64,000 bases of DNA, taken from an uncultured Clostridia bacterium. Its GTDB lineage: Bacteria > Bacillota > Clostridia > Oscillospirales > Acutalibacteraceae. Shown here one piece after another: positions 54,901 through 63,716 of this stretch; the first letter of the stretch is position 1, and every line of letters starts with the position of its first letter. Location of the stretch: the NCBI GenBank assembly GCA_946555465.1, contig CAMNST010000013.1, positions 1 through 64,000 of the forward strand. The letters run 5' to 3'. The position numbers and the translations under genes were made by a program. Under the pieces are notes generated by a model. The model searched no databases, had not been told where the DNA came from, and was given only the letters and a program-made list of their open reading frames with translations.

Positions 54901-55167
54901 ATGGAAAATGAAACACAGCACACTTTGACTTTAACAAACAGGGAACAGTTGAGTTTAAGCGGTATAAAAGATGTTGATTCTTTTAATGAACAGGAAATTG
55001 TTGCAGTATGTGATTTCGGCGAACTTTCAATAAAAGGGGAACTGCTGCATATTGAAGAGTTGAGTCTTGACAGCGGACTGATGTCTGTCAACGGAAAAAT
55101 ATCTTCGCTTTCCTATACGCAGAAACTCACTTCCGACTCTCTTCTGAAAAGATTATTCGGTGGCTGA
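54901..55167 (+). CDS. yabP: sporulation protein YabP
   Basis: 88-residue beta-rich protein: LTLTNREQLSLSGIKDVDSF and IKGELLHIEELSL are the YabP pattern. It is linked to spore coat/cortex formation in endospore formers and so marks this genome as from a sporulating lineage. 8-bp overlap with yabQ. Confidence 0.9.
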   Translation: MENETQHTLTLTNREQLSLSGIKDVDSFNEQEIVAVCDFGELSIKGELLHIEELSLDSGLMSVNGKISSLSYTQKLTSDSLLKRLFGG

Positions 55168-55591
55168 GCAACTTTTTTATGCTGTGTTGACGGGCGGAGT
55201 CCTTGCTGTTCTCTATGATTTTTTCAGGCTTTTTCGCATTGTTTTTAACGATAAGTTTATTCTTGATTTTTTATTCTGGATTATTTCTGCTTTTTCGGTT
55301 TATTCTTATATCCTTATATTCTGTGAGGGTAAAATCAGAAGTTTAGTTTTTATTTTTATATTTATCGGTTTTGTTCTTTATATTATGACCCTTGGTTACG
55401 TTACAAAGAATATAGAAATAAAAATTGGTAAAAAAATTAAAAATCGGTTAAAAAAGTTAAAATACAAATTAAAAAGTTTTAAAAAAGTATTGCATTATCC
55501 TCGCAATATATATTATAATATTACAAAACACAAAAACAGTATTTTTAAAAGGAATTCTGAAGGTGAAGATGATGAAAAAGGAAATGGGTAG
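55160..55591 (+). CDS. yabQ: sporulation protein YabQ
   Basis: 143 residues with three to four transmembrane helices in the first 85 residues (GGVLAVLYDFFRLFRIVF is the family pattern), then a strongly basic tail. Needed for spore cortex in B. subtilis. GTG start inside yabP; it overlaps divIC. Confidence 0.88.
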   Translation: MAEQLFYAVLTGGVLAVLYDFFRLFRIVFNDKFILDFLFWIISAFSVYSYILIFCEGKIRSLVFIFIFIGFVLYIMTLGYVTKNIEIKIGKKIKNRLKKLKYKLKSFKKVLHYPRNIYYNITKHKNSIFKRNSEGEDDEKGNG

Positions 55592-55901
55592 GAAGAAATC
55601 GTTTAAAGATTTTTTCTCTATAAAAAAGAACATTCTTTTCGTTACGGCAGTTTCACTTGCTTTTGCGCTTTTTGCTTATTTCGGTTTTACTATGGTCAAC
55701 CTCAGATCCGATATAAGTCTTCTTGAGCGTCAGAAAGCCGAAGTTGCTGCAAAATGTGATGAACAGGAGCAGACAAATAAAGAACTTCAGGCAGTTCTTG
55801 ACAATGAAGATAAGGGCGATTATATAGAACAGAAAGCCCGTGAAAAAGGATATGGCAAATCCAACGAAATTCATTTTTATGATATTTCGGCAAGCGAATA
55901 A
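55569..55901 (+). CDS. divIC: septum formation initiator DivIC/FtsB-like
   Basis: About 110 residues. A short basic cytoplasmic N-terminus, one transmembrane helix (about residues 24-44), then a coiled coil (LRSDISLLERQKAEVAAKCD) and the family end IEQKAREKGYG. A divisome partner of FtsL and DivIB. ATG 55569 or 55572 after AAGGTG. A terminator follows. Confidence 0.88.
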   Translation: MMKKEMGRKKSFKDFFSIKKNILFVTAVSLAFALFAYFGFTMVNLRSDISLLERQKAEVAAKCDEQEQTNKELQAVLDNEDKGDYIEQKAREKGYGKSNEIHFYDISASE

Positions 55902-55940
55902 CTCGGCGTCAGTCAGTTTGTTCGATAAATACGATTAATA

Positions 55941-55970
55941 AGACCGAGTATTGCTCGGTCTTTTTTTTTA
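55941..55970 (+). terminator. terminator of the spoVB-divIC cluster
   Basis: AGACCGAG / CTCGGTCT with a 5-base loop and nine T residues. Confidence 0.92.
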
Positions 55971-56021
55971 AAGTTGCGTGAAACGCACATTTTATGCATT
56001 TCAGATAAGGAATTATATTTT

Positions 56022-57137
56022 ATGTATTTACAAATGGTTGCACCATGCCTTCTTGGTCTTGAGGGTCTGGTGAGTGATGAACTTAAAAATATGGAGGCGC
56101 AAAACGTCAGTGCCGAAAACGGCAGGGTGTTTTTTGAGGGCGACGACAGTATGCTTGCAAGGGCTAATATCAACAGCCGTTATGCCGAAAGAATACTGAT
56201 TGTTCTTGACAGATTTAAGGCCTTTACTTTTGAAGAACTTTTTCAGGCTGTAAAAAGCCTTCCGTGGTCGGAATTTATCGGCAGTACCGATACTTTTCCG
56301 GTTAAAGGTTACAGCATTAATTCAGAACTTCATTCCGTTCCCGATTGCCAAAAAATAATAAAAAAGGCGGTTGTTGAATCACTTAAAGAAGATTATAATA
56401 TTTCTTGGTTTGAAGAAACGGGTCCTGTGCATCAAATTCAGTTTTCCATCATGAAAAACGAAGTTACCATTATGCTTGATACAACAGGCAGAGGACTTCA
56501 CAAAAGAGGTTACCGGCCGGAGTCAAACGATGCACCGATAAGAGAAACGCTTGCGGCTGCACTTTGCGGTCTTTCAAGACTCAGGCATTATCACACTCTT
56601 TATGATCCTTGCTGCGGCAGCGGAACCATTCTTATTGAAGGTGCAATGATGGCTCATAATATTGCCCCGGGAATAAACCGTAATTTTGAATGCGACAGAT
56701 GGGGGCTTTTAAATCCCTCGGCATGGATTACCGAAAGAGAACGCTGCCACGATTTAATAAAAACCGATACGGATTTTGTTGCTTTTGGCAGTGATATTGA
56801 TTCTCACGCTGTTGAACTGACAATGATAAATGCCAAAAGAATCAAAGTTGACGGTTTTATGCGACTTGCACAAAGAGATATAAAATTTTTTAATCCGACA
56901 ACTGAAAAAGGAACTCTGATAACCAATCCGCCTTACGGCGAGCGTATGCTTGATATAAAAGAGGCAGAAAAAATTTATAAAATTATGGGTGAAAAGTTTG
57001 TATCGAAAAGAGGATGGTCTTACGGTATCATTTCACCCGATGAAGAATTTGAAAAAATCTTCGGCAAAAAAGCAGATAAGCGCAGAAAACTTTATAATGG
57101 TATGATAAAATGCCAGTATTATATGTATTTTAAATAA
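56022..57137 (+). CDS. THUMP-domain class I rRNA methyltransferase (RlmL/YpsC-like)
   Basis: 371 residues. An N-terminal THUMP RNA-binding part (about 1-160), then a Rossmann methyltransferase with LYDPCCGSGTILIEGAMMA and the catalytic TNPPYGERM. This is the YpsC group, close to the N-terminal half of RlmL (m2G2445 of 23S rRNA). ATG 56022; the preceding 16 in-frame codons have no ribosome binding site. 24 bp before the phosphohexomutase gene. Confidence 0.9.
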   Translation: MYLQMVAPCLLGLEGLVSDELKNMEAQNVSAENGRVFFEGDDSMLARANINSRYAERILIVLDRFKAFTFEELFQAVKSLPWSEFIGSTDTFPVKGYSINSELHSVPDCQKIIKKAVVESLKEDYNISWFEETGPVHQIQFSIMKNEVTIMLDTTGRGLHKRGYRPESNDAPIRETLAAALCGLSRLRHYHTLYDPCCGSGTILIEGAMMAHNIAPGINRNFECDRWGLLNPSAWITERERCHDLIKTDTDFVAFGSDIDSHAVELTMINAKRIKVDGFMRLAQRDIKFFNPTTEKGTLITNPPYGERMLDIKEAEKIYKIMGEKFVSKRGWSYGIISPDEEFEKIFGKKADKRRKLYNGMIKCQYYMYFK

Positions 57138-57161
57138 ATTTACAGTATGAAGAGGTGTATT

Positions 57162-58790
57162 ATGGATTATAAGGAAAAATATCAGCAGTGGCTTGATTTT
57201 GCAGATGAAAACACGAAAGCGGAACTTTCTGCAATTACTGATGATAAGGAAATAGAAGACAGATTTTATAAAGACCTTGCTTTCGGTACAGGCGGACTGC
57301 GAGGTGTTATGGGTGCCGGCTCGAACAGAATGAACCGATACACTGTCGGCAAAGCAACGCTTGGCCTTGCAAGGTATCTTAAAAGTAAAAACAGCGGCGA
57401 TATTTCTGTTGCCATTGCCTATGATACAAGAAATAACTCACAGTTTTTTGCAAAAACAGCCGCAGGCATTTTTGCGTCACAGGGTATAAAGGTTTATATT
57501 TACGAAACTGTAGTTCCCGTACCTGTTCTTTCGTTTACAACCCATTATCTCGGTTGCAGAGCAGGTGTTATGATTACCGCTTCGCACAATCCAAAGGAAT
57601 ATAACGGTTATAAAGTTTATGACGAAAAAGGCTGTCAGTTGTGCACGGATGATGCAAAAAATGCAATATCATTTATTAACGATATAAGTGACTATTCATC
57701 AATTCCTTTTACCGGTGGAAATCCTCTTATTACATATATCGGTGAAAAAGAACTTTCTGCTTTTCTTGCAGAAGTAAAAAAGCAGTCACTCTATGAAGAA
57801 AAAAGCGACTTGAAAATTGTGTATACTCCGCTTCACGGAACAGGCAATATTCCTGTTCGCAGAATGCTTGAGGGAATGAATGTTACCGTTGTTAAAGAAC
57901 AGGAACTTCCAGACGGTAATTTTTCAACAGTCCGTTCTCCCAATCCGGAAGAAAAGGATGCGCTCACCATTGCCATTGAAAAGGCAAAAGAAATCGGTGC
58001 TGATATTGTTCTCGGAACAGATCCTGACTGTGACCGTGTCGGTATCGCCGTTAAAGACGGAGATGATTACAAATTATTTACCGGCAATCAGACAGGCGCT
58101 TTGCTTGTTAAATTTGTGCTCGAAATGAAAAAAGCATCATTAAGCGAAAAATCAACACTTGTAAAAACAATAGTTACTTCAGAACTCGGTGCAAATATTG
58201 GCAGAAAATATGGACTTCAGATTGAAGAAACTTTAACAGGTTTTAAATATATCGGCGATAAAATCAACAAGTATGAAGAAAGCGGTAACCAGGAATTTGT
58301 AATCGGTTATGAAGAGTCATACGGTTATCTTGTGGGTATTCATGCAAGAGATAAAGATGCTGTTGTTTCGTCAATGCTTATTTGCCAAATGGCAGCATGG
58401 TATAAAAACCAGGGCAAAACCCTTGTTGATGGACTTAATGAAATCTATGATGAATACGGCTATTATCTCGACAGTCTTGATTCTTTTGTTCTTAAAGGTA
58501 AAGACGGTGCAGAAAAAATACAGTCTCTTATGACCTATTTCAGGGAAAAAGGTGATACTCTTTTTGACGGCATAGAATCTGTTGTTGATTTCAGCGGTGG
58601 TATCCGTGATTTGCCGAAAGAAAATGTTCTTAAATATATCTGGAAAGACGGTTCATGGATGGCTGTCCGTCCGTCAGGAACAGAGCCTAAAATAAAGGTT
58701 TATTATTCAATCGTGGACCCGAGCAAAGAAAACGCGAAGATTAGACTTGATGAAATCAAAACAGAAATAAAAGCAATAATAGAAAGATAA
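57162..58790 (+). CDS. alpha-phosphohexomutase (phosphoglucomutase/phosphomannomutase)
   Basis: 542 residues interconverting hexose 1- and 6-phosphates. The four domains show GTGGLRGVMG, the phosphoserine loop TASHNPKEYNGYKVY, metal loop GTDPDCDRVGI, sugar loop GYEESYGYL and phosphate loop RPSGTEPKIKVY. B. subtilis PgcA is the nearest type. ATG 57162 after AAGAGGTG. It is followed by OYE, NifU-like and mannosidase genes with short gaps; a mannose-phosphate role is plausible but inferred. Confidence 0.94.
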   Translation: MDYKEKYQQWLDFADENTKAELSAITDDKEIEDRFYKDLAFGTGGLRGVMGAGSNRMNRYTVGKATLGLARYLKSKNSGDISVAIAYDTRNNSQFFAKTAAGIFASQGIKVYIYETVVPVPVLSFTTHYLGCRAGVMITASHNPKEYNGYKVYDEKGCQLCTDDAKNAISFINDISDYSSIPFTGGNPLITYIGEKELSAFLAEVKKQSLYEEKSDLKIVYTPLHGTGNIPVRRMLEGMNVTVVKEQELPDGNFSTVRSPNPEEKDALTIAIEKAKEIGADIVLGTDPDCDRVGIAVKDGDDYKLFTGNQTGALLVKFVLEMKKASLSEKSTLVKTIVTSELGANIGRKYGLQIEETLTGFKYIGDKINKYEESGNQEFVIGYEESYGYLVGIHARDKDAVVSSMLICQMAAWYKNQGKTLVDGLNEIYDEYGYYLDSLDSFVLKGKDGAEKIQSLMTYFREKGDTLFDGIESVVDFSGGIRDLPKENVLKYIWKDGSWMAVRPSGTEPKIKVYYSIVDPSKENAKIRLDEIKTEIKAIIER

Positions 58791-59986
58791 TGATGATATT
58801 TGACTCTGTAAAAATTTCAGAAATAAAACTAAAAAACAGAATTATCAGATCGGCAACCCATGATGGTCTTGCAGATGAGAATGGTGCGCCTACGGATAAA
58901 ATGATAAGAAAATATGAAAATCTTGCCAAAAATGATGTGGGCTGTATCATTACAGGGTATGCAGGTGTCAGTGAAGACGGAATGTCGCCGTATCCTGCAA
59001 TGCTGAAAATTCATAATGATGCTCATATGGATGCTTTTAAAAGAATGGTTGACAGCGTGCATCAATATGATACGCCTCTAATTCTGCAGATTGCGCATTG
59101 CGGCAGGCAGACATCTTCAAAAAAAATAGGTGCAAAGAAAAAAGCACCCACTGCAATGCGGCACCTTTTTTATCCGGATATGGCAGAAGAACTCTGCAGT
59201 GAAGATATTTACCGGATTATTGATGATTTTGTGAATGCTGCTGTCAGAGCAGAAAAGGCGGGCTTTGACGGTGTTCAACTTCATGGCGGCCATGGTTATC
59301 TTCTGCACGATTTTCTTTCACCTTATGGTAACAGAAGAAAAGATGAGTGGGGCGGTACGTTAGAAAACAGATGCAGGATAGTTGAATTTATTATAAAGGG
59401 AATAAAAGAAAAAACATCCCTGCCTGTATGGATAAAAATAAGCGCCGAGGATAACAGAAAAGGCGGAATGGATATAAATCAGGCAGTTCAGATATGCAGG
59501 AGGCTTGAAAATGCGGGCATTGATGCCATTGAAGTTTCCTGCGGAACTGTTGAAGACGGAATGAACACAATGCGAAGCCGTATGATGCCTATGGAGGCGG
59601 TTTTTGAATACCGTGAGCCATGTGCCTCTTTTCCTGATCCGCTCAAAAAGTTTTCACTCGCCTGTGCGAATCTCCTTAATCCTATGATTAAGCAGCCTGA
59701 GCCGCTTGAGAATTTTAACATTTTTAATGCCGCTGAAATAAAGAAAAATGTGTCTGTCCCCGTTATTGCGGTGGGTGGAATACATAAGCTTGCTGATATG
59801 GAATATATTGTTTCCAACGGTATGGCAGACTGTGTGTCAATGTGCCGCGCATTTATATGTGAACCGAATTTAGTAAAAAAACTCAGAGACGGCAGGCAGA
59901 CTCAGGCAAAATGTCTGATGTGCAATTACTGTGGACTTGTTATTGAAAAAGGTGAAACAAAATGCCTTTTCGGAAAAATAAGATAA
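58790..59986 (+). CDS. old-yellow-enzyme family flavin oxidoreductase with C-terminal Cys cluster
   Basis: 398 residues, FMN-binding TIM barrel: KNRIIRSATHDGLADENG, QIAHCGRQT, GVQLHGGHGYLLHDFLSP (substrate-binding HGGHGYL with catalytic HxxH variant), AVGGIHKL. The end has CLMCNYCGL plus a final Cys (ETKC), resembling the Fe-S site of 2,4-dienoyl-CoA reductase-type OYEs but without their NADPH domain. 1-bp overlap with the phosphohexomutase gene. Substrate unknown. Confidence 0.92.
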   Translation: MMIFDSVKISEIKLKNRIIRSATHDGLADENGAPTDKMIRKYENLAKNDVGCIITGYAGVSEDGMSPYPAMLKIHNDAHMDAFKRMVDSVHQYDTPLILQIAHCGRQTSSKKIGAKKKAPTAMRHLFYPDMAEELCSEDIYRIIDDFVNAAVRAEKAGFDGVQLHGGHGYLLHDFLSPYGNRRKDEWGGTLENRCRIVEFIIKGIKEKTSLPVWIKISAEDNRKGGMDINQAVQICRRLENAGIDAIEVSCGTVEDGMNTMRSRMMPMEAVFEYREPCASFPDPLKKFSLACANLLNPMIKQPEPLENFNIFNAAEIKKNVSVPVIAVGGIHKLADMEYIVSNGMADCVSMCRAFICEPNLVKKLRDGRQTQAKCLMCNYCGLVIEKGETKCLFGKIR

Positions 59987-60016
59987 CTTTTATATCTTTA
60001 GGATGGTGTAAATTAT

Positions 60017-60259
60017 ATGAATAAAGTTCAGAAATATGTTGAAAATGTATTGCAGCCAAAACTTCAGGGTGACGGCGGCTGGGTTGAGTTCGTTTCTCTT
60101 GAGGATGAGAAACTTACACTTGTTTTCAGAGGCGAATGTTCTAAATGTCTTATTCTGCACCGCTGCACCGATTGGATTGAGAAGCAGATAAAAAAAGATT
60201 TACATAAAAATGTTAAGGTTTGTGCTGTTCGCAAAAAACCTTATTTTCAGGATGTTTAA
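60017..60259 (+). CDS. NifU C-terminal-domain-like protein
   Basis: 80 residues. LQGDGGWVEFVSLEDEKLTLVFRG is the NifU-like fold; the cluster loop reads GECSKCLILHRCTDW, with C-x2-C plus an extra Cys, while canonical NifU has GxCxxCPSS. It might donate an Fe-S cluster, perhaps to the OYE protein encoded upstream, or have lost that job. 12 bp before the mannosidase gene. Confidence 0.82.
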   Translation: MNKVQKYVENVLQPKLQGDGGWVEFVSLEDEKLTLVFRGECSKCLILHRCTDWIEKQIKKDLHKNVKVCAVRKKPYFQDV

Positions 60260-60271
60260 GGAGGGGTGACA

Positions 60272-63196
60272 ATGGCTCATATTAAAGTTGTAAGACGTTC
60301 AATGCGTCCGGAAGAGTGGACCGATCTTCGTTTTGGTTGGCTCAAAAGATATATATATGACAATAAATGGGAAATAAAAAATCTGATGATACGTGATGCC
60401 CGTCAGGTTTCTGAAATGGAGTTTGAATACTACAGTGATGAATACAGACCGCTTAATAAAGGTGATATGTATTTCACCCCTGACGGAACTGCTTTCATTA
60501 AAGCAGATGTTGATATTCCGGCAGAATTTCAGGGAAAAGAACTTTGGTTTTCACTTAAAACCGCAGCCGAAATCTGTGTAAAGGTAAACGGAAAATACGT
60601 CGGCGGTGTTGACCCTAACAGAGAGCGAATGCTCCTTTCCCCTTATATTAATGACAAGGAAACGCTTCATTTTGATATGATGGGCTATAACCGCTCAAAG
60701 CCTGACGATGAGCGAAATCCCGAGTCTTTATCCGTTCGCGGCTGCCGCCAGATTTTTGAGGGCGCCTATATCTGCACCGTAAATCATAAAGTGCAGGATC
60801 TTGTGTGGGATTTTGAGGCGCTGCTTGATATTGCAAAAAGTGATTTATTCAATGAGGATTACAGAAATTTTCTGAATAAAGAACTGAATAATGCAATGAA
60901 TTTAATTGATTTTGATAGTGACAACCTTACCGGAATTGACGAATGCAGGCAGTATCTTAACGATGTTGTATTTGCCAATGACACATATAAGGGAAACGGT
61001 GATGTTGCACTTATTGCCCACTCGCATCTTGATATTGCGTATTACTGGAGAAGAATTCATGCAGTTCAGAAAAATTTGAGAACCGTGTTGATTCAACTTC
61101 GTCTTATGGATAAGTATCCTGACTTTAAATATACGCATACGCAGCCGTATGTATATGAAACACTTGAAAAATACTATCCTGATGTTTTTGAAGAATTAAA
61201 AGAAAAAGTTGCAAACGGTCAGTTTGAACCTGTGGGTGCAATGTATGTTGAACCCGATTGCAACATTCCTTCGGCAGAATCTTTGGTACGTCAGTGCCTT
61301 TATGGTCAGCAGACTTATAAGAGAATGTTCGACAGAACAGTTAATAATGCATGGATGCCTGATGTTTTCGGAAACAGTTGGATAATGCCGCAGATTCTTA
61401 AGAAAAGCGGCGTTGAATATTTTGTATCAAATAAGATGTCAACATGGAATGATACCAACCGTTTTCCGCACAATAACTTTATATGGAGGGGTATAGACGG
61501 TTCCGATGTTCTTGCCTGTGTTCCTCCTACCCATTTTATAACATGGAATGCGCCTTCACAGATTCAGGAAAACTGGGAAGCGTATATTGATAAAGACAGC
61601 GGCGGACAGACGCTTAATATGTTCGGTTACGGTGATGGTGGTTCAGGCTGCACCGAAGAAATGATTGAACTTATGCATCGCTTTGAAAAAATCGCTGTTA
61701 TGCCGAAATGCGAGCATATGGGCGGCAGTGAATTTCTCGAAAGAAATCTTAAGAATAATGATAATCTTGAGGTGTGGGACGGTGAACTCTATCTTGAAAT
61801 GCACCGCGGAACCTTCACCACAAAATCAAATCTGAAAAAAGCGAATCGCCGTCTTGAATATAAACTGCGTGATGCTGAACTCCTTTCTGTTTTAAGAGGG
61901 GAAGATAATACTGCCGAAATAACCGATATTTATAAAAAACTTCTTGTTAATCAGTTTCATGATATTCTGCCCGGTTCTCATATCCATCCTGTTTATGAAG
62001 ATACAATGGCAGATTATAAAGATATTGAAGCAAGACTTGATAAAATTATCGGTACCGGAAAAACATATTTCAACACCCTTAATTTTAAGCGTACTTCTCT
62101 GACATTTGTGCCAAACAAAAATGGTTCGGCAACAAGATACGGCGTAAAAGGCAACTGGGTAATTCCAAATGCCGAGCCGCTTTCATCTGTCAATATCCGT
62201 GCAGTAAAGTTCAAGGGCGAGTGGATAACTGTCGGGAATACCGTTGAAACTCCGTTTTATTCGATTAAATTTAATGCAGACGGTTCAATCGCATCTCTTT
62301 TTGATAAAGAAAATGACCGTGAATGGGCAAACGGTGATTTCAACAAACTCAAAATATATACTGACTGTCCCGGCAACTATGATGCGTGGGATATTCTTCC
62401 GAATTATAAAGATAAGCAGATTGATATTACTGTTGAAGAAGCGCTTCATCTCTGTGAGCAGGATGGCGAAAGTGCAACTTTCAAAACTGTTTTGGCAACA
62501 GAAAAATCAAAGTGGACCATGCTTATTCGTGTATTCAGAAGAAGCCGCGGCATAGAAGTTGAAAATATTGTTGACTGGAACGAGAAACATAAACTTGCCA
62601 AAGCAGAATTCTCATGTAATGTACTTTCGCGTAAGGCGCTTTGTGATACATCGGCAGGGTTTATTGAGAGAGACACCCATAAAAATACAACATGGCAGCA
62701 GGCACGTTTTGAAACCTGCCACCATAAATGGGCAGATTTATCCGAAACCGACGGTGGTGTCGCCCTTATTAATGACGGTAAATACGGTATCGGTTTTGAT
62801 AATAACACAATGTCTCTTTCTCTTCTTCGTGCAACAATCAGACCTGATGTTACAAGTGATATCGGTACGCATGATTTCTGCTATATGATTATGCCGCACA
62901 GTAAAAATGCAGTTGATGCTGATATTAATAAAACCGCATTTGAATATAATATTCCGCTTGTAAAGGCAGATGTTCAGTATAACGGAGAAAGTTATGCGCC
63001 TCTTTATATGCAGGCAATGAAAAAGTCTGAAGACGGTTCAATGACTGTTATCAGATTGAGTGAACAGGATGGAAAACGCGGTAAAATAAAACTTTCCCGC
63101 AAAGTCAGACTGCTCAATATGCTCGAAGAAACCGAGTGCGAAACAGATGTTATTGCGTATAAACCGTTTGAAATTATTACAATAGGGGTAGAATAA
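60272..63196 (+). CDS. alpha-mannosidase, GH38 family
   Basis: 974 residues, complete. Metal motif IAHSHLDIAYYWR near residue 250, nucleophile in WMPDVFGNSWIMPQ near residue 370, and HDILPGSHIHPVYE near residue 565. An N-terminal beta-domain of about 240 residues precedes the catalytic part. No signal peptide, so cytoplasmic. ATG 60272 with AAGGAGGGG. Only distantly related to the GH38 at the window start, so the two probably differ in specificity. Confidence 0.95.
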   Translation: MAHIKVVRRSMRPEEWTDLRFGWLKRYIYDNKWEIKNLMIRDARQVSEMEFEYYSDEYRPLNKGDMYFTPDGTAFIKADVDIPAEFQGKELWFSLKTAAEICVKVNGKYVGGVDPNRERMLLSPYINDKETLHFDMMGYNRSKPDDERNPESLSVRGCRQIFEGAYICTVNHKVQDLVWDFEALLDIAKSDLFNEDYRNFLNKELNNAMNLIDFDSDNLTGIDECRQYLNDVVFANDTYKGNGDVALIAHSHLDIAYYWRRIHAVQKNLRTVLIQLRLMDKYPDFKYTHTQPYVYETLEKYYPDVFEELKEKVANGQFEPVGAMYVEPDCNIPSAESLVRQCLYGQQTYKRMFDRTVNNAWMPDVFGNSWIMPQILKKSGVEYFVSNKMSTWNDTNRFPHNNFIWRGIDGSDVLACVPPTHFITWNAPSQIQENWEAYIDKDSGGQTLNMFGYGDGGSGCTEEMIELMHRFEKIAVMPKCEHMGGSEFLERNLKNNDNLEVWDGELYLEMHRGTFTTKSNLKKANRRLEYKLRDAELLSVLRGEDNTAEITDIYKKLLVNQFHDILPGSHIHPVYEDTMADYKDIEARLDKIIGTGKTYFNTLNFKRTSLTFVPNKNGSATRYGVKGNWVIPNAEPLSSVNIRAVKFKGEWITVGNTVETPFYSIKFNADGSIASLFDKENDREWANGDFNKLKIYTDCPGNYDAWDILPNYKDKQIDITVEEALHLCEQDGESATFKTVLATEKSKWTMLIRVFRRSRGIEVENIVDWNEKHKLAKAEFSCNVLSRKALCDTSAGFIERDTHKNTTWQQARFETCHHKWADLSETDGGVALINDGKYGIGFDNNTMSLSLLRATIRPDVTSDIGTHDFCYMIMPHSKNAVDADINKTAFEYNIPLVKADVQYNGESYAPLYMQAMKKSEDGSMTVIRLSEQDGKRGKIKLSRKVRLLNMLEETECETDVIAYKPFEIITIGVE

Positions 63197-63594
63197 TGAG
63201 ACCTGTTCATATTTTAATTATTGCTGCGGTAATTCTTGTTTTAGGTGTTATTATTTTTCCAATCGTTAATCGCCGTCAGTTTCGCAATCTTCCTCCTGAA
63301 CAGCAGGTAAGAATACTGATGAAAGAGGCAAAAGGGCTCGCCTATTTTAAAAATGTGGCTAAAGGCGGAAAAGGCACTTTATTTTATGTCAAAAATAAAC
63401 GTAAAATTCTTGCCTTCCCTTGGGTGCTTATTGATGGCAAAATGGTCTGTATTCGCAAAAATCCTTTTGAAAAATGGGATTATCCCGAAGAACAGCAACC
63501 GCTTAATGACGATGAACTGGCGCAAATTAAACAGGAGATAGAGAATTTTAACAAAAAAAATCCTGTAAAAATTGTATTTAATAATAAGAAATAA
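63196..63594 (+). CDS. small membrane-anchored protein of unknown function
   Basis: 132 residues with one N-terminal transmembrane helix (about residues 4-24) and a soluble basic domain (GKGTLFYVKNKRKILAFPWVLIDG). I do not recognise it. 1-bp overlap with the mannosidase gene, so it ends that operon; a terminator follows. Confidence 0.78.
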   Translation: MRPVHILIIAAVILVLGVIIFPIVNRRQFRNLPPEQQVRILMKEAKGLAYFKNVAKGGKGTLFYVKNKRKILAFPWVLIDGKMVCIRKNPFEKWDYPEEQQPLNDDELAQIKQEIENFNKKNPVKIVFNNKK

Positions 63595-63601
63595 TATAAA
63601 G

Positions 63602-63647
63602 ACCGTTTTAATTTTGAGTATAATCTTAATTAAAACGGTTTTATTTT
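63602..63647 (+). terminator. terminator of the mannosidase operon
   Basis: ACCGTTTTAATT / AATTAAAACGGT, 14-base loop, then TTTATTTTT. Confidence 0.85.
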
Positions 63648-63657
63648 TAAATTGCTC

Positions 63658-63701
63658 TTGACAATTATGCATATACTGTATATACTGTTAATGTACAGTA
63701 T
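63658..63701 (+). promoter_or_regulatory. promoter and candidate operator of the GntR gene
   Basis: TTGACA (63658-63663), 17-bp spacer, TATACT (63681-63686). ATACTGT occurs at 63673 and 63682, with ACAGTAT inverted at 63695-63701. ATACTGT-n6-ACAGTAT overlaps the -10, as expected for autorepression by a YtrA-type GntR regulator. Confidence 0.72.
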
Positions 63702-63716
63702 GAAAGGAGGCCGATG

